The translations under genes were made by a program, and so were the position numbers. Positions 1-10,900 of a DNA stretch of 64,000 bases are shown piece by piece (position 1 is the first letter of the stretch; every line of letters begins with the position of its first letter). The notes beneath the pieces were generated by a model. The model saw only the letters and a program-made list of their open reading frames with translations. It had not been told where the DNA came from and did not search any database. This DNA is from Viscum album (taxonomy: Eukaryota > Streptophyta > Magnoliopsida > Santalales > Viscaceae): assembly GCA_963277665.1 (NCBI GenBank), contig CAUJRU010000141.1:1302001-1366000 (forward strand). The letters are read 5' to 3'.

Positions 1-588
1 TGGCCGACCAAGACAAGCCATGGGCCAACCTGGGGACCCCATGGAGACACTTTAGTTGGAAAATGACATTAATATATTTTTATTTAATGTTAAAGTGAAA
101 ATGACACTAACATAAATTGTTTTACTAAAATAATTTTTGAGTGGGGTTATACAAGTCCAAATTTCTGAGGTAAGGGACTTCGTCTCAATCTCCTTTCATT
201 GAGGCATATTTCGTTTTATACACAACTTTCTTTTATACGGTGTATAAACTCCTTTGACTTTTACTTTTATACAAAAGGAATCTTTTTCTACGAAGCGTTT
301 TACTAAACGACAAAAAGGAATGTTTTTTTTAACGTACGCGGTGACAACGACTTTTTCCGCCGCCACGAGTATTATTTGATCTTTGGCTTTCTCAACAAGC
401 CGTAATGTTTTCAAAATAAAATAAATACCATATACTCTTTTATGTATTTTGGTATTGAAAATGGTTTTGAAAAAGGATTCTATTATGTCAATATATTTAT
501 GATATATTGTGATTGAAATGTGGAAATGTTATCATTCCTTTATATTGGTTTTATGTTTTATGATTTTATATTGGTACTTGGACATTTT

Positions 589-663
589 AACGGGTGGTTA
601 CGTTATAAACCATATGACGGGTGGTACCGTGAATACCAGGACGGGTGGTTACGTTATAACCTC
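589..663 (+). repeat. ACGGGTGG short tandem repeats (C-type module)
   Basis: Three units of about 24-28 bp, each starting ACGGGTGGT, followed by TACGTTATAA or a variant. The A- and B-type LTRs have one such unit followed by an unrelated stretch. The same triple array is seen at 41312-41395 (-), 47271-47345 (+) and 60306-60385 (-), so it is a fixed property of the C-type module. Confidence 0.75.
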
Positions 664-674
664 CAATGCATTGG

Positions 675-788
675 GTATGGAAGTCGGCCGTATGGCTATT
701 CCATTAAGTATGTATGGAAATTGGCCGTATGGCTATTCCATTAAGTGATATGTGTGGAAGTCGACCGTATGGTTATTCCACTTAAGTA
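675..788 (+). repeat. 38-41-bp tandem repeat (C-type module)
   Basis: Three diverged units, each built as GTATGGAAGTCGGCCGTATG then GCTATTCCATTAAGT with small changes. Matching arrays lie near 41191-41310 (-), 47353-47468 (+) and 60187-60300 (-). The array causes the spurious 74-79-codon ORFs around it, which differ in frame but always cover the same repeats. Confidence 0.75.
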
Positions 789-1295
789 TGTTTATGTCCC
801 ATGTTACCTTTATATATTCTATGTGTTCTTTATATGGTTTTTATGGTAATCCTTTCGTTACAAAAAGGTAAGTAGTGATACTTTATTCAGTGAAGATTTT
901 TTTTACTAATTCATGAAGGTGAAGGTATTACTTTGATATAGTATACATGGTTTACTTGATGTTTGAAAAACTAACAGTTTTCATTATTTTTGTATCCCTT
1001 ACTGAGCTTTTTATGCTCACCCCAAGTTTTTTCGAAATGTTTTTCACAGGACTTAAAGTGGAATAAGGTCAAGGATGGGATCAAGGGAATTTCATGCTAT
1101 CTAAAACATGGAATCTAGACATCTTTCTTTTTAAGAGTTTTTATTTTATGGAGACTTAGTAGAAGTGTCTAATTTGTAATCTTTTAAGATGTAATAGTTA
1201 TGTTCTAATTCTCTAAAACTCTAAACCTGAAAAGATCCTCAATGTGAATTATTCATTTAATTCAATATTAAGTAAGGTTTAAGGCTGGGGCCTTA

Positions 1296-3107
1296 CCGGA
1301 GAGGCAGCTGATGGCCGCGCGACGGTCTCCACCGTCCAATCTCACCATGGCAAATCTCGGCCGTTGTTGTGTTTTAAAACTCTCTTTGTTTTCATCCATC
1401 CGATCATGCCAAGGTCGGATCTCGTCCATTTTTTTTCCTCCACGTCTTCTTGTACCTCGCGCCAGGGTCCCGCGAACCAGCTGGTTGTTTGCCCGAGACG
1501 CCTCCCCTCCACTGCTCACGTTGACCTCGCGCACCCACCTTCGTAGGCTCGGCATAACCACCCCCGGATCATCATCCTTTAAGAACTGAGAAACCCCAGG
1601 GAAAACGGGACCTCCGGAGCCAACCCGCGCCACTGCTGGACACCAGGCCGTCACCTCGCAGCATCTCCAAGTAGCCGCGACCTCACCGGACCACCACTGG
1701 CCACCCAGCAAGCCTCCCTCCGGCGAGCACCTCCCTTGAGCGGTAAGGGTGTTCTGGTGTTTTTTTTCGGTTTGAGATAAAACGTTATATATATACACGG
1801 TGTATATAAATATATATATGTATACACATACCCGATTTATTGTTATACTCACATATTCACCATGCAAACCCCTCGGTTTAAGAAGAGTGCTCTACTCTAA
1901 GGATGTTTTCATGGTGTATGAAACCTATACTATTATACCCACAAAATATACAATATATATATATATATGTGTATATACAACTCATACTCTTCGGTTTTGA
2001 ACAATTTTCAAGGGGTGTTTCCTTCATGATATAAAAGGGATATCACTTTTGAGTTTGTTTTAATAATCCTATTTTTTTTACAAACCTAAAACTCAAGTGT
2101 ATAGTGTTTTTATGGTTTTGAATATATATATTTATAAATATATACATATGTATATACATAACTCAAACCCAATTATCTTTAGGGTACCGAAGATTATTCA
2201 ATATCTTTTCACTAAGAATTATACTTTTGAAAGGGTATTTCTAAGTAAAATCCTAGCATATATGATTTTATGTAAGCTGCATATATATATATATAACTAT
2301 ATATTTATATAAGGTTGTGTATTGGAATGGAAATTGGTTTTGATTTTTATGAAATGAACACTTATCTTTGAAAGATATTTTTGATGTGAACTTGGACTTT
2401 GGTTTAAGTACATTTATGTTATAGTTAAAAACAAAGTTTTTATATATATTGTATTTATAGTTACATGAACATTTAAACCCCCATGAGGTTTTGAATTTCA
2501 AACTAACCAGTAGTTAGTGGTATTAAGATTCTAAGTGTACCATGTTCAATTTCTAAGGAAACCTATATATATAATTTGTGTATATATATATATATCCTTA
2601 TCTATGTATGTGTTTTTACGATTAATATCTGAAAACCCTAGTTTCAAGAAATGGTTCTTAATATTTCTATGCATGTAGGATTTTAGCGCTTGCCTATGCT
2701 GTTTTATATTTTTGGGTCTAAGTATACACCAATGAACTTGTTTAATGTCGCCCTTGAACTGACATGTGTGTTTTTTTAAGGATATTCTTATGCCTGTTTT
2801 AATCTCATTTTAAAAGGATATGGATTTAAGGGTTATGTTAATATGTTGAAATCCTCTATTATTTTTATACCAAACTCGTTGCAATGATTTTTAGCGGGCA
2901 GAGTGTAACATCAAATTCTATGACCAGAGAAGAATAATAATTAATGAAAGGTATTATTTTTAAAGTGGTTTATTTCCAAGTGTCGGAATTTTAAAGATTG
3001 CAAGTGTTTATTATTTTTATACCAAGCATGTCGCAGTAATTATTAGCGGATGGAGATTTGTTGCAAGTACTATTACCTGTGAAGTACAATAGTTAATGCC
3101 AAGTAGT
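1296..3107 (+). mobile_element. fragment of an unrelated element (Z), copy 1
   Basis: This block does not resemble the LTR family. It starts GC-rich (1296-1750, CCGGCGAG-type leader sequence ending GAGCGGTAAGGG, a splice-donor-like site) and becomes strongly AT-rich with several TA microsatellites (1786-1822, 1950-1980, 2278-2312). It ends in a 151-bp direct repeat. Bases 1675-3107 are matched in reverse by 21150-22581, including the microsatellite positions, so it is a dispersed element. The GC-rich leader followed by an AT-rich body suggests the transcribed LTR or leader of another retrotransposon, but no coding domain is present and I cannot classify it. ORFs across 1268-1867 are short, lie on both strands, and look like products of the GC-rich stretch. 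Confidence 0.55.
2857..3107 (+). repeat. 151-bp diverged direct repeat inside element Z
   Basis: TATTATTTTTATACCAA occurs at about 2857 and again at about 3008, each time followed by a GCGG-centred stretch (TTTTAGCGGGCAGAG and ATTAGCGGATGGAG). The second unit is cut by the junction at about 3107. The inverted copy near 21150-21420 contains both units. Confidence 0.6.
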
Positions 3108-5644
3108 TCTTACAATTACATGTTGTTCGTGTGGCCAAATGTTTATTATATCCAGAATTGTATTCATTATGTAGATATCATATATGTCATATATATCCAG
3201 TACATGCATGCATTTATAACATTACATAATCATTTAGAGGTAAGAAATGAAATGCACCGTTCATGGAGACGGTAAGCCGTACGTACGCATGAACGCTACT
3301 TTCATTTCTATTTCGTATTTTATAGAATTGAATTTTAATGATATAAAGGTATATTATAATTCCAGTATAATATCATATATAATATCATATTTCCATCCTT
3401 TATACATCCCACATATGGTATTTAACGAATCAAATCACTTTGAGGGGGCGGTAGTCCGCACTTCCTTAAATGAAGATATCGCGTATACCCATAATGGAAG
3501 CCATAAAGGTAAGAAAGAAATGAAAAATACAGAAGCATAAATAAATAATAAACATATTATATATCATATATAAAAATAGTGACATCATAATGGCCGCCTA
3601 TGAAGGTGTTAAATGAGTATTGAACAATCATCGTTTCGGGAGGCAGAATTTCACCATCCACGGAAACCGTATGTTCTTTAACCATTTGATGTAGTTATGT
3701 GAGAGTGTAGCTCGAATAAATCTTATAACAAAATCCTAGTATATTGAAGATACTGGTGTTGTTACAAAAGAAGTAAATAAAAAGAGTTTAGGGGGTTGGA
3801 GAAGCAAAATAAAACAAATGAACATGAGAGAATGAATTACCTTTAAAAGTGTAACTCCTTTTGATTTGAGCCTAAAGGCTTCCTTTGAAAGGATTCTGCC
3901 CAAAGGGAATCCTCTAGGATGAGGAGAGAGATGTGTAGAGAGTAAATGGGCAGGGGTTGGCCGAGACAAAGGCTTGAGGAGTGTGTGAAATGAGGTAGAG
4001 GTGGGGGCCTTTTATAAGAGGAGAGGAGGGGCACTTTTGGAAAGTAAAGAAATATTACTTTATTTGAAAATGTGTTTCGGTTTCAAAAGGTCCCAGATTG
4101 ATATAATTCGTGGATAAGGTGATAAGTATTCTAAGTCCACTTATCCAATAAGTTTTGAACATGTTTAGTTCATATATTTTACATTATCTTTCCATTTTAT
4201 TTAAATCGTCAAATAATGATGTCATCGCTGCATCATTATTATGTCATAAATAATTTAATTTATTTAATGTCTAAAAATTATAAAAAAAATACTATGATGT
4301 AGGAAATCTTTTTATCTTTCCAATTAATATTTATAATCAAAACGATGACTTGTATAACCCCACTTAAAAATTGTTTTAGTAAAACATATCATGTTTGTGT
4401 CAATTTTACTTTTACATTAAATAAAATGTTATTTATGTCATTTCCCAACCAAAGTGGATCCATGGGGTCCCCAAGTTGACCCATGGCTTGTATTGGTCGG
4501 CCATGATACAACCAATGAGGGTAAGACATGTGTAAAGCTCATCTAATTTTATTAAAGCATTATTTTTAACTTAAACTACACTAATTACCACTAATCGCGA
4601 TAAAAAACTTAATAAGTTACTATTCACCAAAAAATTATTTTAATCTCATTGAACCACATTTTACTTCTTAATGACAACCATGTATGTCTGATTTTTGAAA
4701 ATCAAAACACAATGATGGCAAAATTTCATTTAAATGGAAAATCAGTTTTTATAAGTACCACTTAGTGGTTTCACTATTCATCAAAAATTAAAGTTTTTCA
4801 GAAAAATCCCAAAAATTCACCCTAAGCTATATTTAATATTCTGAATTCAAAAATGAAGTCCGTTTTACAAAATTCAAAACATATAAGTCACATTAATTAA
4901 TTTAATAATTAATTCCCGCTGTCATGACAAATAGCGTGTTTTATGAAACAATAAGTATCAAAAGATTGACACTAGTTTAAGTCTCATTTCAAAGTGAAAT
5001 TGATTCCAACGACCACTATTGGATTTAATGGTAAAAATATTTTCTAATTTCACTTTAAAACCAATTAAAAATATAATCTAATCATATAAATAAATTATAT
5101 TAAAAAGTGGTTTTGAATTAAAATACAACATTTTACACTATTCATTAAAAAAATGAACTTTATCGGAAAGATACCAAAAATTTACACAAAGTAAATTTTG
5201 ATGTCCCGATTCTTAATAAGAGTTTTATTTGGTCCAAAAGAATGTTTAAGAGTGAAAAAAACTATATTTAATAACGGTTCTCCATCAAAAGGTGATAAGT
5301 GAACCTTTAGTGAAAACTAGGGCATATACGCCTAAAATTGAATTATTTCCTTATTTTAAGCCTTTATATTTTATTGTATAAATGTAAAATTATTTAAGAA
5401 AATATATAATAATATTTTAGTTATTTCTATCCATTCCCTCCATTACAATGGCTACATGTTAACTACCATTTAAAATAATATTATTTTATTATTAGAGTGC
5501 AACGTAAGATTCCCAAGAAACTCGTTGTTGCGTGTTGGGTACGCCATCGAGCATAGCGTCCCCTTTAAAGTCATATTAATATTTTATTCACAAATATGGA
5601 TAAATATGAAAATTTCATATTCCTTATTTACCTGGGGTGTTACA
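3108..5644 (-). mobile_element. 3' LTR (5' portion) of short-internal element, B-type
   Basis: Minus-sense LTR beginning exactly at TGTAACACCCC (5634-5644), directly after a polypurine tract. Read on the minus strand it contains the U3 duplication, the 10-bp inverted repeat near 4210-4240, the TATA box (4011-4016), the small ORF (3557-3685, intact) and the 67-nt hairpin (3243-3309). It is cut at about 3107, where it shares TTCTT with element Z, so its 3' part is missing. The LTR start differs from the A-type start (TGTAACATCCCAAGTAAG). Confidence 0.85.
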
Positions 5645-5660
5645 TCCTTCCCCCCTTTTG
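5645..5660 (-). other. polypurine tract (PPT)
   Basis: On the minus strand this reads CAAAAGGGGGGAAGGA and abuts the LTR start TGTAACACCCC. It is the plus-strand priming site of a Ty3/gypsy element, and is nearly the same as the PPTs at 26020-26032 and 63451-63463. Confidence 0.85.
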
Positions 5661-6565
5661 GGAATTGCGTCCTCGCAATTTTAAAATTGCGCTTGGAAAC
5701 ATCCTTGAACGTCCCACATCGGAACAAGAGTCGGTAAAACAATCACTTTAAAATAAAGAAAGATGAGCACAGAGGTCACCCGAGTTAACCCATACTAGGA
5801 TTCTAAGTATGAAAATATGGACATGGAGGAGAAAACATAGGGTCATGTTTTGATGGAGAGTGATAGAAAACATGTTTAGGAGAAAGTTAACAATAAGAAA
5901 ATCACATACTTGTGATGAGTTAAACGGTGTTGGGTTCCCCAGTAAGAAAAGTTAATAGAAAACATTTTTGTTTTAAGTTACTTTTTATTGAGGAATTTAT
6001 TCATAATGAAGCATAATCACTTATCATGTTGACTTTCAACTTTTACCAGATTCCTTAGTCAAACTCATATTTTTTCCAAAAGACGAGTATTTAGGGAGAC
6101 TTGTCCGCATTAAGAGTACTATAATCAACTTCTAGAGAATAACCTAATCCACAAAAGAGAACTATATAATTAACATGTATTTAGGCTTTAACCAAAACCA
6201 AAACCAAAAAGGTTAGTACAAGATCAGATAATCCAGAAAAGGATAACCCCTTATAAAAAAGAAAATCTATTCTTAATCTCCAAAATTTGTCCAACAAAAC
6301 CCAAAGTTCAACGAGGACCATCCGATAAACAATTTGTCCATAAAATTCTTCAAAGTAAACCAATATAAGATTGAAACCCAAATATTTGAAGGATTTAGTC
6401 ACATAGTCTTCCAAGTTAAATCGTAACATTTATCTCCAAACAACATCAGTTGCTCCTAAAGTCTCACATTGAAAAGTAATTATCCTAATCACATATCCTC
6501 CAAAATCAACTTACTCTTAATTCATAAAATCATATAACTAAAAAGAATCAGTCAAACAAACCAGG

Positions 6566-6685
6566 TACTTCACGTAGTCCAGTGGTAGGCGATAAATGCC
6601 AGTCGCACTTTGGTTGTGGGTTCGATTCCCGCAGCATTGTCTGACGCGACGGGTTGTCACACGGTCTGCGTGTTGTCCTTTTTCC
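6566..6685 (+). mobile_element. SINE-like insertion with tRNA-derived head
   Basis: A Pol III A-box-like TAGTCCAGTGG (6576-6586) is followed 31 bp later by a B box, GGGTTCGATTCCC (6618-6630). The T-arm folds as GTGGG-TTCGATT-CCCGC. The rest of a tRNA cloverleaf cannot be drawn convincingly, and the sequence continues (GCAGCATTGTCTGACGCGAC) to a short T-run, TCCTTTTT, at about 6677-6683. This is the layout of a plant tRNA-derived SINE. Target-site duplications are not obvious, so both ends are approximate. A degenerate tRNA pseudogene is the alternative. Confidence 0.6.
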
Positions 6686-7166
6686 AAAACTATATAATTC
6701 TCAAATCATTACCCAAAAAGGGATAAAATCATCAAAAATAACCATAACATAATTTAACCTCAATTTTATCTCATGCCTTTCACTTCAATCATAACATATG
6801 GTAACCCATAATTACCTCAAAAGTAAGGATCATATAAACCCAAATGGTTCTTTATAACTATGTCCACAAAAGAAAAGATAACTATTACTTGAATAAAATT
6901 TTCCTATATTAAACATCAGGGTTACACATAATATAAAAAGTCTTCTAATGTAACCCCATCATCAAAAGAGACTTAATACTCTTAAAAATTTCACCCTAAC
7001 TCTTGAAGCCCTTATATGTTGACATCTTACTCATTCAACATTCTTCATGATCCATTATCCATTCCTTTCCAACTTATTCCGAAATACCTCTTTCCTACAA
7101 ACAAAATCATGAATCATATCCTAAGATTCCAAAATAAGAAAACAATAGTCATGAAATAGTACATAC

Positions 7167-7733
7167 CTTTGATTGGTCATTGTCAGTTTCTTCATCCTCA
7201 ATCGGAATGGCATTAGGTATTGGTAAACGAATATTGGTACGCTCTTGGTGACCCCATTCACGAAACTTCTTCATAGGACATGTGTTTTCATAATGACCAT
7301 GCACACCACATTTAAAACATTCAATTGATCCCTCAGAAAGAACTTCTTTCCCTTTCCTCGAGTCAACTGGATGCTTCCTTTTTCCACGACAGGTTCTTGC
7401 TTTATGACCTTCATTTCCACATCTATATCATATTTCTGTCCCTTTGAAACATTTTCCTAGGTGTTTCTTTCCACATTTTTGACAAATAGGTTTTTGAACA
7501 CACTTACCTTTATGATTATTAACTGTACTTCCGTAGGGATTTTTTTCTTGCATATATGATGCCTTAGAGAAATCTCCAAGGTTTAGGTGGTCAATCATGA
7601 CTCCAGATAGTTGGTTGAGGATAATCAAAAGAGTTCTCATTGCAGCTCCCATATCATTCAGTTGCTTGCTCAAAAAACTGTCACAGTTTCCTTCACATCC
7701 ACTGTTACTTTGGTGCCTGCTAGATCCAGCCAT
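7167..7733 (-). pseudogene. gag remnant with three zinc knuckles, capsid region deleted
   Basis: The frame opens at an ATG at 7733 (MAGSSRHQSN...). The first roughly 85 residues resemble the N-terminal part of a gag. A first knuckle, CQKCGKKHLGKC, has the same unusual CX2CX3HX3C spacing as the first knuckle of the gag at 23935-25739. An in-frame TGA (7428-7430) replaces the first cysteine of the second knuckle (YRCGNEGHKARTC). The frame continues to a third knuckle, CFKCGVHGHYENTC. It then runs to CAAAG|GTATGT (7167/7166), a good plant splice-donor sequence, before stops appear. The large capsid domain found in the related gag is absent, so this is an internally deleted gag that kept mainly its nucleic-acid-binding portion. 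Whether the donor site is used is unknown. Confidence 0.75.
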
Positions 7734-7920
7734 TTACTAAAACCAAAAAGGTCAGTGTGAGTATATCAACAAAACCATCATGTACTAATGAGTAAGATAG
7801 ACAATAAGATATACTTACTCATTCACTTTATCTAAAACTAAGACTCTTTCTGAAATCCTAACCATTATGGTAATTGTCAATTATGCTTAAAGAATACCCT
7901 AACCTCTAAAGTTATCTAAA

Positions 7921-7936
7921 CCGACCTTTGATACCA
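7921..7936 (-). other. primer-binding site (initiator tRNA-Met)
   Basis: The minus strand reads TGGTATCAAAGGTCGG, starting two bases after the LTR end GGGGCCTTATA. TGGTATCA is complementary to the 3' end of plant initiator tRNA-Met, the usual primer of Tekay/Del chromoviruses. It is the only complete PBS in the window. The first bases (GTTGG) also survive at three other LTR ends (11738-11742, 38413-38417, 54233-54237). Confidence 0.85.
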
Positions 7937-7938
7937 AC

Positions 7939-10900
7939 TATAAGGCCCCAGCCTTAAACCTTACTTAAGCTTGAGTTATTACAAGATTACACATTGAGGA
8001 TCTTTTCAGGTTTAGAGTTTTAGAGAATTAGATCATGAAACTTGCATTACATTCCACATTTAAACAAGGTGGTTACATAAAAGACAATATTCATTCTTCC
8101 CATCAATGGAAACCTATTTAAAATAAAACACGGATTCATTCTTGACACATCCTTGACACTATCGTCACATCATGTACCTTTCCCTTGACTTGTGAAAAGC
8201 ATTTCAAAAACATGGGATGAGCATAAAAAGCTCAGTAAGGGTTATAAAAATATGGAAAGGAAACATTAGTTCATATATACATAAGAATGAAATCATACTT
8301 TACCCATAAAACATAGGCATATCAAATCATGAATTAATCATAGAAAACATAAGACATAAAGGTAACTTGAGGCATTCATAACATTCTTACGGAGGGAGTA
8401 ACCCTCTTGGTTACATTTGGAATACCCATCACAGTATATTCCCTAAATCTCTTCAGAGAAACCTTAACGTTTCACTCCTTCGCATTACCCAATGCATTGG
8501 ATAGATATAACGGGCTCACCCGCCCTTAGTTTATCACGAAACCACCCGTTTTCATAACAATGACCAAGAACCATAACATAATGTGTCACATAAAACATGC
8601 ATAAAGGAAACATAACATTTCCACATTTCAATCACAATATAACATTTTAGTATATTGAAATATTGAATCCATTCAAAAAGAAACCATTTCCAAAACCATT
8701 TAAAACATTTAATAAAGAGATTTTTGAATCAAAGTGTCCCATACCACCTTGAAGCTTAAAATTTTAAACCATTAATATCCATATAACTAAATCCTTAAAA
8801 CCATTTTGAAAACATGGATATTAATAAGAACAAATAATTAAAACATTTAAAAAGATATTTTGGTTAAAGGGGTTTTACCAAAATTAGAGACACGTGAATA
8901 CAATAATTGAGGAATAACATTTAGTCAGAACTTTATAATATCATGAGAATAAATGGATTCATGATATAATACTCCAAAGGACAGTATATACACCATATAA
9001 GAGTGAATTGGTGCATAAGAACAATGAACCCTCAATAGAAATGTCAAATGTGATGAAATCGCTTATAAAGAAGGTATCCTTAAATTAAGGACAAATCAAT
9101 ATCAAAAATATGTGTGAAAAATATAAATACACCCAATATAAGTGGATATTAAGTGTAAAACAATAAAATTTCATTCACACATATTCAATGGATGACATAT
9201 TCAATGACTACATGTTGAACCCAAAGAAATCGAAATTGGGTTAAAAAGTTCCCTTGACAGCGAACGGCATCACATCAAAATGAGTTGATGAGAGATAAAA
9301 ACTGTATCTCATCACTTGGACATAAAATTTACATCAATAAGGATATATGAGAACATATCCCAACATAACAATATGTAAATTAAAAGACCCAATAAAAGAA
9401 GTCTTTTAAAAAAGAGGAGGGTGAAAGGTTCCCTTACCGACTTGGGTATCTTTCAAAACATACACCCCATGAAAGAAGGACAATAGATCATTGATGTAAA
9501 TACTCATAAACTAAATTATATTACACAAAGAGTAGAATAATGGGAAGTACATACACCACTCAATGGAATTTGTGGAAAATGTAGCATAAATCTCACGGGA
9601 ATAAAAGTGAGATGAAAAATCCCTTACGAAAACTCGGCAGCCTAACGGCGCCACATAAAACTTCCGAATATGGATTGATGAGATCAAATAGGGTATCTCA
9701 TCACATTACAATAAAATGTACAACAAGAGGAATATAAAATAACATCCCTCAACATTACAAATAGGATCTTAAAAGAAGTGACATAAATGAGAGTACTTAA
9801 AAAGAAAGAGAGTTGTAGGATCCCTTACCTCGGGTCCGACTTGACTCGATCGTTCTTTAATATCCTGAATAATAAACTTGAGAGTTAATTTATAATTCCT
9901 TAAGAACCTTTTTCAAGTTAATTATTACTTTTATACCACTTATTACCATGTCATAAACATTATGTAATCATTTATGTTAATAATATTTGTTTTGCCGATA
10001 TTTGGTTCTTAAGTCGAAAGTGGACTTCTTACAATTACATGTTGTTCGTGTGGCCAAATGTTTATTATATCCAGAATTGTATTAATTATGTAGATATCAT
10101 ATATTTCATATATATCCAGTACATGCATGCATTTATAACATTACATAATCATTTAGAGGTAAGAAATGAAATGCACCGTTCATGGAGACGGTAAGTCGTA
10201 CGTACGCATGAACGCTAATTTCATTTCTATTTCGTATTTTATAGAATTGAATAATAATGATATAAAGGTATATTATAATTCCAGTATAATATCATATATA
10301 ATATCATATTTCCATCTTTTATACATCCCACATATGGTATTTAACGAATCAAATCACTTTGAGGGGGCGGTAGTCCGCACTTCCTTAAATGAAGATATCG
10401 CGTATACCCATAATGGAAGCCATAAAGGTAAGAAAAAAATGAAAAATACAGAAGCATAAATAAATCATAAACATATTATATATCATATATAAAAATAGTG
10501 ACATCATAATGGCCACCTTTGAAGGTGTTAAATGAGTATTGAACAATCATCGTTTCGGGAGGCAGAATTTCACCATCCACGGAAACCGTATGTTCTTTAA
10601 CCATTTGATGTAGTTGTGTGAGAGTGTAGCTCGAATAAATCTTATAACAACATCCTAGTATATTGAAGATACAGGTGTTGTTACAAAAGAAGTAAATAAA
10701 AAGAGTTTAGGGGGTTGGAGAAGCAAAATAAAACAAATGAACATGAGAGAATGAATTACCTTTAAAAGTGTAACTCCTTTGGATTTGAGCATAAAGGCTT
10801 CATTTGAAAGGATTCTTCCCAAAGGGAATCCTCTAGGATGAGGATAGAGATGTGGAGAGAGTAAATGGGCAGGGGTAGGCCGAGCCAAAGGCTTGAGGAG

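Larger units (their letters stand above)
1..1295 (+). mobile_element. LTR fragment, C-type, 3' part (Ty3/gypsy family)
   Basis: LTR-sense fragment that runs off the left edge of the window. Bases 1-166 match the U3-like stretch found elsewhere (for example 26966-27120). It then jumps at about 167 to the module beginning GGGACTTCGTCTC, so roughly 1.9 kb holding the TATA box, small ORF and hairpin is deleted. It carries the C-type repeats (589-788), the splice-acceptor-like TTTTTCACAGG near 1050, and ends with the family 3' terminus GGTTTAAGGCTGGGGCCTTA at 1276-1295, cut a few bases before the complete end TTATAGTTGG seen at 54228-54237. Confidence 0.8.
5645..7938 (-). mobile_element. internal region of short-internal (LARD-like) retrotransposon
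   Basis: The interior lies between a PPT and a PBS and is only 2.29 kb, against the 5-6 kb needed for gag-pol. Reading in element sense: PBS, about 190 bp of leader, a damaged gag remnant (7733-7167), then about 1.5 kb of AT-rich sequence without recognisable protein, interrupted by a SINE-like insertion, then the PPT. No protease, RT, RNase H or integrase is present. The element must have depended on enzymes from another element, most simply the A-type chromovirus whose LTR backbone it shares. A perfect 16-bp palindrome GCAATTTTAAAATTGC lies at 5675-5690. Confidence 0.8.

Noticed and set aside
1268..1867. 199-codon ORF and overlapping plus-strand ORFs in the GC-rich part of element Z
   Set aside because: Open frames on both strands of a short GC-rich stretch. 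The minus ORF ends in LTR sequence and in TA microsatellite, and no domain is recognisable.
3243..3309. CRISPR-like or satellite reading of the repeated 67-nt element
   Set aside because: Copies are kilobases apart (or 208 bp in two cases), in both orientations, and always within LTRs. There is no regular spacer pattern.
6181..6429. 82-codon ORF in the short-internal element
   Set aside because: Low-complexity leucine/valine/phenylalanine-rich translation of AT-rich DNA with no homologue recognised and no support from a second copy.
6566..6640. Functional tRNA gene
   Set aside because: Only the A box, B box and T-arm are convincing. The acceptor and anticodon stems do not pair.
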